Shown here piece after piece: positions 55,740-64,000 of a stretch of DNA of 64,000 nucleotides. Within the stretch, counting starts at the first letter, position 1. Each line of letters opens with the position of its first letter. The position numbers and the translations under genes are program-made. Under the pieces are notes generated by a model that saw nothing but the letters and a program-made list of their open reading frames with translations, ran no database searches and was not told the origin of the DNA. This stretch comes from Leuctra nigra (taxonomy: Eukaryota; Arthropoda; Insecta; Plecoptera; Leuctridae): positions 21,827,073-21,891,072 of the forward strand of contig OW203767.1 in assembly GCA_934045905.1 (NCBI GenBank), given 5' to 3'.

Positions 55740-57150
55740 ATGCCTTTTCTCAACTTTCTAGGAAATTACTGGGGAAGGGTGTTTTTGTTAGTGTTTTTTT
55801 TAGTCTCAAATGTCTATGAAGTGTTGGAATTATTTTTTATTGATATTTTGACTTGATGTGTGAATGTTTTATTTAAGAACCCTCTGAGAAAGAGTGTTGT
55901 TTAGGTCAGACAAATGTTTTCAACTATATTTTTTGTTTTTTCAAAAAACAAATTTATTTCAGGTAAGCGGAAAAAGTCGTAAGTGTACCAAAAACCCAAA
56001 TATCGTACAATTTAGTAAATTATTTTTTTGGAGATTACAAATAATATAAAAAGGAACCTGACATAATTTCGGCTGCATTGTATTTTAGAATAAATTTGGT
56101 ACCTAATCACTTTTCTTTGACTTTTCAACATTTGTTCTTGTTTGTTTTGAATTGTTTTCATTTTTTTATTCAAAACATAAATGTATTTATCTATGAAACA
56201 AAATGATATAGAATTAAGGAATACTGAGGGTGAAATAATGTTAAAGAACGCCCACAAAACCGTACAGAGCGTAGCCAGAGCGTAGGCAGAGCGTAGCAGT
56301 CAACCATTGTTACCTGGAATACGTTAGGAAGCGGAAATCTCAATTAATTTGAGACAATAAGAAGAGTACATCACTAAATGACTAAATGATGAAGTAATTT
56401 ACCGGAATTGCCTCGTGGAACGACACACGGTCATAACACAAATCAATTTCCACGGCAATTTGTATATTAGTTGAGTTTACGGTCTGCCGTCACGATATGC
56501 ACTTGGAGGAGGAGAAACATCTTCAGTCGTAAGTATGACACATTTACGTGAAATATTACTCAAGAATCGATTGCTTTTTAAGATTTAAGTGATTTGTTTT
56601 TAGAACTTTCAGGACGCTCAAGGCAAAGTGTAGTTCTCGTATTATCAATCAATAAAGCAATAAAGTTATGAACTATAGATAGATATCTCTTTTAAATATA
56701 TGTATTAGGATTTTTGTGACATTATTTTGAATTTCTATCGGTGAATTAGAACTCGAATAAGCTGAGAATAAAAAATATCAAACGAAGGGCAAAAAATTTA
56801 AAATATTAGGTACACAGTTGAAAATGACACTATAATATTAGAATAAGCTCAAAGAGAAGCTTAGAAGGAAATATATCAAAATTAGATCAGAAATAAATTC
56901 AAATTATCATAAAATATCAGAATAAGTTAAACAATAAGCTCAGATGTAATCAGAGTTAACGCAGAAAACCCCTCAGATAATAAACATTAACCTGATAAAT
57001 AAGTCACCTATAAGATGATAATAAAATACCAATAATCTGAGAAAGATTTTAGTTCTCAGATCAGATTTCACAACCTCCATTACAGCACTACAATAAAACA
57101 ATAACAAATCCCGTAGACAAACAGTGTATAAGCAAACCATCTTGATCCAT
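55740..57150. other. AT-rich non-coding stretch
   Basis: No gene seen. 'gcgtagccagagcgtaggca' plus 'gagcgtagc' (56269-56300) is a short triple repeat. 'agaataagct' or 'cagaataag' words recur between 56750 and 56945 as a very degenerate tandem pattern. Confidence 0.45.
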
Positions 57151-57320
57151 TTGGATCTCTGATTGTTTGTTCATGTTAATGATCAGGATCCTGATTGCTA
57201 CTGTGAGTTGATCAGTGTCCACTGAAGCGTGACGTAACAGCGGACCCGGAGAGATCAACGCGCGAATAGGCCAGGAACCGCGCCGCTTTTTACACAACGC
57301 GAGCGAACAAAAACAGAGCT
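57150..57320. promoter_or_regulatory. CpG-rich patch, candidate regulatory
   Basis: 'gaagcgtgacgtaacagcgg' (CRE-like), 'agatcaacgcgcgaataggc' and 'ggaaccgcgccgc' in otherwise AT-rich DNA. The 69-codon frame has no domain. Confidence 0.25.
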
Positions 57321-58009
57321 GTGGTAAAACTCAAGGAATGTCAACTGAAGGAGATGATTAGGCCATAAGGATACAGTTTTTACTGACCTTCTCATGTCGA
57401 AAACTTTTGGATGAGAGTTATGGGATTGGAGAATGATTCGAGAGGAATTGTGTCAATGAGTTTACAATTAGGGTTAAATTGAGATTAAGCTACATTATGA
57501 TATCAGAGACGGATCTCTTCTTGAAGTGAGCTTCAACTTTCTCTGTTTAGAAATGGATTCCGTTGATATAGTGACGTGGAAAATTATGAGATGAACAATT
57601 CGAAATATTATTTTATCATTATGAGACAAGGAAGGGTTTGTAACAACAAAAAGTTAATTCAGAGATCCTACACAAAAAATAATGGGAATGATTTAATTTC
57701 AAATTGTAGGTTTGTAATGATTTGACGGTAAAAGACAAAGACTGTAGGTATATTTTAACTATACACCAGATTTTTTTTAAATAATTCCTTAAAAACTAAA
57801 AGAAAATTGGCTCTACAGAATGTTAGAAAGTTACTTTGTAATCGGAATTCTTCAATTATTTTCAGTGACATTTAGCTTACGACTTTTATAAATTGATCAC
57901 GAACATCTAAATTTGAATGAAATTACGCCTACATGATTAAAAATTAACACAATCTAGAATCAGCATCGATTCAAGAAGCTAAACTAAATTCCAAACCCTT
58001 GCCAGTGAT

Positions 58010-58290
58010 TTATGACCACACCACCAATGAACCTTGACCCCTGTCGACATCTGACATATCTTATCTCTCTGATCAGGTCGATGGTACGTCGAGATCGAGT
58101 GACCAAGCACTTGGGTGGTGTGACTTCACCTCTGGAAGGTGACAAGACTGTAGGGTGCCAGCAGACCGTGTCACATACATCACCATGCAACATGATGATA
58201 CATGTGATCATCACAAGCTCCTTGCCATACGGCCGGGCGATTTATACGTCGTGCCATCTGGGGAAGACAACATGGGAGACTGTTTATGGT
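58010..58290. promoter_or_regulatory. GC-balanced island with nuclear-receptor and GATA-like words
   Basis: 'aaccttgacccc' (complement of a GGTCAAGGTT nuclear-receptor half-site), 'catatcttatctctctgatc' (GATA words), 'ccaagcacttgggtgg' (NK2-like CACTTG) and 'cgatttatacg'. The 113-codon plus and 76-codon minus frames lack domains. Confidence 0.3.
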
Positions 58291-58499
58291 CAATGTACCA
58301 ATACGGTAGAAGTAATGGTCAGAGTTAATTACGTACTTTTAATAACACTTTGAGTGTTTCTTGATATCTGAAAGTTCTCCCATGCACTTACGTTCAAGAT
58401 TTCAAGTATTATTCTCGATAAAAAATCTTATTTCTTTCGAAAAGTATCAGTTTACAATCAGGTATGCAAGTCAAATTGAATGTATTTTTATGCAATCGC

Positions 58500-59640
58500 C
58501 GGCGCGTAGGAAGGGGGGGATTATTCCCCCCACTCAAGCAGTATGCAATTTTATTCGTTACAAAAAATTAAGTTTGTCATCCCAGATTCACTTATAAATT
58601 CTTCAAATATTGTTCAAATATCAAATCAAATCTCAAATCATGATGTCATTTGAGAAGCATTCCAGTAACAATTGCAGGGTTGTTTGATTCAGTTTGTGCA
58701 TTTTAGAGGGCCTTAGAATTACTTTATAATTTTTTAAATTCTAAAAACCGCGCAATGGCGAAAAAATAGTTCATAGGCGCCAGGGCAATCGCATTAATTT
58801 TTGTCTATTTTCTCCGTATAGATGATAAAAATTATGAAAAATGTTGTCGGTTGCAATTGCAAGTAATGAGTAAACTCAGGTAGCTTACAACTGGTTTGTA
58901 GCTCGTAAACTAATATAAAAATAGGAATAGATTCTAACTGACTGATTCTATCAATTGATTTCAACTTAATCTTTTACCTTGAGATATATTCATAAACAAG
59001 ACCTAATGCAGTCAGCGATGAAGCGATTAAGCCATGTATTACGGAATATTATCTGTTAGCGAGATATGCAGTGATATCTTTTACGATTGTACTTCTGCAA
59101 ATACCAATTTACATTCCAAAAAATACATTTCATATTGATGAAATCGTGATACTAGAGATAATGGTATGGCTTTTACGGGCCAAAGTTTACAGCCGATTTA
59201 TTTATTTATTTATTTATTGAAGAAATAATGTGTTGACCTAAACAACAAATTTAAATAAAATGTTTATTTCTTAAACAATCTGTCAGACCGAATCATAAAG
59301 CGAATATTTAAATAGTTAATTGTTTAAAAAAATAATTATCTTCTCCGTTTTAACATATTAATTGTGAGAAATTATTCAAAGGTCCAACTCACTTAGTTGA
59401 AACTATTTCCTTTCTGTCTGAATTTAATTTCACCCTAAACTTTGGTACGTCAAACGAAAAGCAGATGGATGAAGATTAGTGCTTTGTTGATTTTGTAGAT
59501 AGATCAAATTGAAATATTATCCTCCCATATAATTGATTTCGTGTTTATTAATTACAATACATAAATTAAAAGTAATATATTTTTTTTAAATAGCGACTAG
59601 TTTGAGATGTAGTTTTGAGAGCAACTCTCCTCTTAATGAG
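58500..59640. other. AT-rich stretch with microsatellite
   Basis: No gene. An (ATTT)n microsatellite is at ~59198-59219. A short inverted pair, 'ggggggattattcccccc', occurs near 58514. Confidence 0.5.
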
Positions 59641-59750
59641 TTGGCAAACGAGTGCAGCTCAAACATCAACATGTCGTCTAATTAGCGTGATTGACGTGAC
59701 AGGCGGCCATCTTGGATTACATATTAACGACGCACGGTTGAGTTGAAGAC
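59640..59750. promoter_or_regulatory. Composite homeodomain / PBC / Meis / YY1-like cluster
   Basis: Within 40 bp: TAATTA (59679-59684), TGATTGAC (59688-59695, PBC/Exd-type), TGACAGG (59697-59703, Meis/Hth-type) and GGCGGCCATCTTGG (59702-59715), whose complement CCAAGATGGCCGCC is a YY1/Pho-type word. This ordered cluster is the strongest regulatory signature in the window. Function is inferred. Confidence 0.4.
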
Positions 59751-60900
59751 GCTGAAGAAATAGGAGACGAAACTGTGCTTATCAAATAATTTATGGAATA
59801 AAGAAATCAATCATTTGAGTATACCTACTCAAAAAGCTAAAAATACATATGGGAAAATAAATTTAAACTTATTCTAAAAAAATGTAAGTACCTATTTAGG
59901 TACATTCTTATTTTTTCAAATATATAAAATTTCCCAAACTAAAAGAATGTAAGGCCTTTGTAGAGAAAAAATAAATCAGAATATAGGAAATAGGAATATT
60001 ATAAAAAATAATATTTTATAGGAATAAGAGATTTTATTATTTTGTAAAAAATATATACGTCTTTTGCTGCGAATGTCTTCATGATTTGAAGTTTCCGTTG
60101 CTTTTCATCCCCATTTTTTTTTGTAACTTAATAATCTTGTTTAAATAATCCGTGATACTCCATAATCCGGATAGACCGTCATTGGGCTCGAACCCTGGGT
60201 CGGCCATCTTGGAACTGGTGTTTAAGACCTGGGATTGGTTGTATTTTAGGGCTTCTTCGTGCTGACCGAGAAGTTTGGAGATGAAGCCCTGTAAATGTGA
60301 GGGTCAGAAGAACATGGAAGAAGCCCTGTCTTCATCTTTCTTTGTTCTTCTGTATTAGACAGGGGATGTAATTCGGGGATCTAGAAGTTGTACCACGTGA
60401 CCCCCCCTCCCTCCCACAACCAACCCCTCCCCCCTCGTTTGCGAGACTTTGTGGAATTACCATACTATTCCTAATGAATGATAATTTGGACGAGAGAAAA
60501 ATGCTTTTGAGGTAGCAAAGAAGAGCTAATCAAACTATGATCTTGTAAATTAAAAATAATATAAATGAAACAACGTTTAATGTAAATGTGATTTTTACAA
60601 AATTCATTGAAACTTGAAAATTACTTTAAAATGGTGTTGAGGAGAGGTATATTTCACAGATAATTGTATAACATTTTTGGCCAATTTTGCGTAAAATTAA
60701 TTTTTATTTTCCAATTTATCTCACCGCAGAATTTTATAAAGTGTTCTGACCCCTAATATTGTGTCTTTTCGCACAAACAACGCAGACACCGGTCTAAAGT
60801 CAGTCTTAGTGAAATAGAATGAATCTGGTACCAATAATACCAAATTGATAGCATGAACAATTTCTAAGCCTGATCAAGACCACAGAGAAAACAAACAAAA
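59751..60900. other. AT-rich stretch with a C-rich patch
   Basis: No gene. A tRNA-like word (complement 'agggttcgagcccaatg') lies near 60181-60201, beside 'cggccatcttgg'. A C-rich 'gacccccc-tccctccc' patch is at 60400-60440. Confidence 0.45.
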
Positions 60901-60913
60901 CAATGGTCCAGAC

Positions 60914-61427
60914 CAGCGGTCGCCAACCTTTAGGACCTCGCGGACCACTTATGACAATTTTATATCTCGCGGACCACTCAGGCGCGTAAAATACGTGTGC
61001 CGGGAAATACGATAAGTGAGGGAGACAATGGGGGGTCTGGGGGGAGGGCCCCCCAGTAATAAGCGGGTCCGGGGCGCTTAGTCCCGGAAAATTTTTGTAT
61101 TCAGGAAGTCATTTGGCGCGTCTCTACGCGATTTCAGCCAACTTTTATTTCGAGAAAATGCGTTTAAAATGACTCTTAGGTTTTGGAAAAATACTCAGAA
61201 ACTGATATTATTTTCATTATAGAGCTAGTGAATATGTATACTTTGTAAAAGGCATAGGTACGTATTGAAACATGTCCGAATTCAATACATTTGTATTGGA
61301 TTGCCATTTTTATAAATTAAATAAATTGCATGGAAACTTAAAAGTAAACTTCAAAATTTCTCTGGGAACCACCAAAATTTTCTCGCGGACCACCAGTGGT
61401 CCACGGACCACCGGTTGGCGACCGCTG
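60914..61427. mobile_element. hAT-type non-autonomous element, 514 bp
   Basis: The ends are CAGCGGTCGCCAACC and its complement GGTTGGCGACCGCTG, with 'ctcgcggaccac' repeated subterminally at both sides. It is flanked by a perfect 8-bp target duplication GTCCAGAC (60906-60913 and 61428-61435). An 8-bp duplication and CAG...CTG ends are diagnostic of the hAT superfamily. The interior lacks a transposase frame and includes a GC-rich stretch 'ggggggtctggggggagggc'. Confidence 0.93.
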
Positions 61428-61439
61428 GTCCAGACAACC

Positions 61440-62940
61440 GCAAAAAATCTATTTCTTTCCTCCACTGATAAGATTTTGTCCTAACACAAAACTCCTTTCA
61501 AATGTCTCCATATTTGACATGTTAATTAGTCATGTCGTGGCCACACTGACATGACGTGACGTCACAAATAAGGAAGCAGCTCTTAAAGCTACTTCATATT
61601 AACATATCCGATAAGTAGGTTTTTAATTGAATTCTTCTATCTTAAAGAAGAGAGCAATCAATGTCATTAAGAAACACCCAAAGATTGTGTATGTCTGCGC
61701 TACGATTTCTGTTACAAGAAAATGCTTTTGGGAAGCTTAGAATTAAGTCTCTTGGGAGTGTTTCGAAGATGTTTGGTTTTTCATCACGTGACGTTGTCAT
61801 CTTGCGTGGAGTTGACAGTTGAAATCTGTGTCTTCTCAGTGGACCAGATATTTGTCTCTCACTAGATCACTTGGCAACAGAACGCAAATGAGCTTATTTT
61901 AGTGCATTTTATGACGCATGGAATGAGCAGTTTCTTTATTAAGTTTGTTGTCTTTTCCAGACATTTTTTTAAGAAATGGAGACGAAATGGTAATGGATTA
62001 CGAAAAATTTACGAAATAAATTAAAATTTTAATGATGATTTGAGAAAAACGAACTTGGGTTGTTCATTTTTACCTTGTTATTTACTATTTAGTAATAACT
62101 GCTTGATTTTTGGTGAAAATGTGCAATTTTTTTTTTTTTAGGTGCCAAAATTAATTAACACAAGAAGTGGCCAGTAACAATCATCAAGACAATTACTTCC
62201 ATGACAAACACGGATGTAAATTTCCATTCATTTCTGATTGAGAGTATAGGTATGTTTTGTTTTGTCTTTAGCAAAGGCACGAAACTGTATAGAAAGGGCA
62301 ATTGAACATCCTATACGTATATCAGTGACACACGCACAACGTTTTATCAATATCACTAATTCCAAAGCCCCAGAGTGTTGTGACAACTTAAAGAGTGACC
62401 TTTTGACATCTTTAGGTACACTCTGCTGCGATATTGTCTCACCATGTTATCTGTAGGTGAAGGCAATGGTCAAGGCATAGAAGATATGCGTAGAATTATT
62501 ACATGGTCAAGTTGAAGCAATGATAAGAGTACGCTTGACAATTATAAGAAAGTTAATTACTTTATGCTATAAATTATAATAATCTGTTGATGATAAGTCG
62601 TATAATAATACGCTTTCATTATACCTGCACTTCCTGATATTTTATAGATATTTTTTCAACATAGAATAAAAATGTTATTCTGCACAAAACAGGGAACAAA
62701 GCTTTGTTTTGGGCCTTTATAACTAAGTGAATAAATAAATAGTCCGTGAAAGTCTAAAGTTCTCGATTAAATAATTTCCTTCCACATGATTTCCTTTGCT
62801 CCCTTAAGCCAATTCGTGGCCGATTCGTTCTCGTAGCCGATTATCAATTTTACAAATTCATTTGAAAATATCGAGCAAGAAGAGAATATAAACTACATGT
62901 TTTGGACTCTCTCCAAGTGGCATTCAGTTACCTAATGTAA
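61440..62940. other. AT-rich stretch, no convincing gene
   Basis: Nothing firm. A 64-codon plus frame at 62262-62456 follows a pyrimidine-rich 'gttttgtctttag' that resembles a splice acceptor, but no domain or partner exon is visible. Confidence 0.4.
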
Positions 62941-62945
62941 ACCCC

Positions 62946-63007
62946 GATAACGACATGTGTCCCGGAGGCCTCGAGTTCGATCCTCGACGTCGTTAAGCGT
63001 CGTTATC
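62946..63007 (+). other. tRNA-like hairpin with B-box
   Basis: 'gataacgac' and 'gtcgttatc' form a 9-bp terminal stem (62946-62954 with 62999-63007). The loop holds 'ctcgagttcgatcctcg', a Pol III B-box-like word. At 62 nt it is too short for a normal tRNA. It may be a tRNA relic or SINE head. Confidence 0.4.
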
Positions 63008-63268
63008 CGACGCCGTTGTGTTGGCGGCGTCTCCTGTAGGCGGCGACACTATCGCTACTCAGAATCAATCGCTGAGTGAAAAGCAATCAACAGCGTCACT
63101 CACACGTAAAACTAACATCATCCAATAAGTGTGTCGCCCGCCCCTTCTGTTACCCCCTTTGCCCCGGTCTTCCTTACTCTGCCAATTATACCGTGGTATA
63201 CACACGAGAGTAATGAAAATAGAACACATGAAGTTGGTTGATTTGTTTGAAGGGAGTAAGTGTTTATT

Positions 63269-63548
63269 CTGTTCTATATTTAAGAAACTCCCAGTGTAAT
63301 GAGAGTTTACTTCAAGTATCTCTTCTCTTTATGGCTGTTCTCAAATAACTTTGACCATTGAGCTATACTAATCAGCATATTACTTTATAAAATATTGAAA
63401 TAACTGAACATTAGTCTGTTCTATTTAAGAAACTCCCAGTTTATGACAGTTTATTATAAGTATTTCTTCTACTGATGGCTGCCCTGATATAACTCTGACC
63501 ACTGAGCTACTATAATCAGCATATTACTATATAAAATATTGAAATAGA
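63269..63548 (+). repeat. Tandem duplication, two ~146-bp units
   Basis: Unit 1 starts near 63269 and unit 2 near 63416. Both read 'ctgttctat..ttaagaaact' then 'cccagt', 'atggctg', 'aact(t/c)tgacca(t/c)tgagcta' and 'aatcagcatattact'. Identity is roughly 80-85% by eye. Non-coding. Confidence 0.85.
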
Positions 63549-64000
63549 TAATGTAATGAGCTTAAATTGTTATAGATATAAAATTATAATTGGCTTTAAA
63601 TATATAATTTTTTTTATACCTTACAAATCAAATACAAAACTAGATAAAGTACTGATGTCCTTTTCAACATCAACGTAAACGAAATCTTTAACAAACATAT
63701 CATCCTGGTTTTTATGCTCTATTGTCCATCAAAGATACCTATATTTGTATTTTAGATGCCGCAGTTTTGCAAAGTATTAAAAAAATATTATCAAATAAAA
63801 TATAAAATGAAATAAATTATATACATTACAGCTCCATTATTTAGTCTCTAAACCTTTATAGACAACTTCAATATCCCATTTCTCACAACCCCCTCCCCGC
63901 CAGTAGATAAAATCAACGTTAAAGATACAATTTATTAAATAAATAAACGTCTAGTTAAAATTACACATTCATAAACATATTATAGTATAGTCAGATTACA
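63549..64000. other. AT-rich window end
   Basis: No feature recognised apart from short A/T runs. Confidence 0.5.

Noticed and set aside
62262..62456. 64-codon plus frame after an acceptor-like pyrimidine tract
   Set aside because: No recognisable domain and no matching upstream exon in the window; kept only as a note.

Overview
This is a strongly AT-rich, gene-poor piece of an animal nuclear genome. It is most likely from an insect, and a hemipteran-like genome would fit, but no single gene proves the species. The pointers are an arthropod-type core promoter (TATA box plus TCAGT initiator) inside an LTR, a tRNA-derived SINE family with many copies, dense TIR/MITE elements, and one intact insect-style SIAH/seven-in-absentia gene. 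There are no operons, CRISPR arrays or rRNA genes, and no complete tRNA gene was seen. Most open frames in the window are chance frames or lie inside repeats.

Layout. 0-8.3 kb: AT-rich DNA with two old SINE copies and one TIR element. 8.317-13.748 kb: a young, complete LTR retrotransposon on the minus strand, with 1081-bp LTRs, a GCAC target duplication and a tRNA-Lys-like primer site. It carries gag-like ORFs and an extra charged ORF but no pol, so it is non-autonomous. A 161-bp near-perfect palindrome splits its gag frame. 13.7-19.8 kb: AT-rich DNA with a cluster of CACGTG boxes and two GC-rich islands that look like cis-regulatory modules. 19.8-23.2 kb: three copies of a dispersed repeat carrying RFX-type X-boxes. 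One copy has been invaded by a TTAA-flanked element and a TA-flanked MITE, and its sister copy shows the empty TTAA site. 24-34 kb: SINEs, MITEs (including two 174-bp MITEs sharing one TA) and a series of GC-rich islands.

35.16-36.15 kb holds the only convincing host gene: a single-exon SIAH-type E3 ubiquitin ligase homologue of 328 codons, minus strand, in which one RING zinc-ligand cysteine is glycine. 36-44 kb: dispersed repeats, a 76-bp minisatellite (41.2-41.7 kb), a 21-C run and a 397-bp palindrome (42.76-43.15 kb). 44-60 kb: regulatory-looking islands, two CTCF-like motifs, a 68-bp CGACG-rich tandem array, poly-G/poly-C tracts, SINEs and a foldback element. 60.9-61.4 kb: a hAT-type element with a perfect 8-bp target duplication. 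62.9-64 kb: a tRNA-like hairpin and a 146-bp tandem duplication.

The parts do not form one pathway. The window reads as an intergenic or intronic regulatory landscape (islands with homeodomain, PBC/Meis, GATA, Grainyhead-like and forkhead-like words) heavily seeded with mobile elements, plus one possible SIAH retrogene or family-expansion copy. Motif calls and island calls were made by eye and need conservation or chromatin data. Structural calls for the elements (LTRs, TSDs, inverted repeats, tandem periods) are read directly from the sequence.
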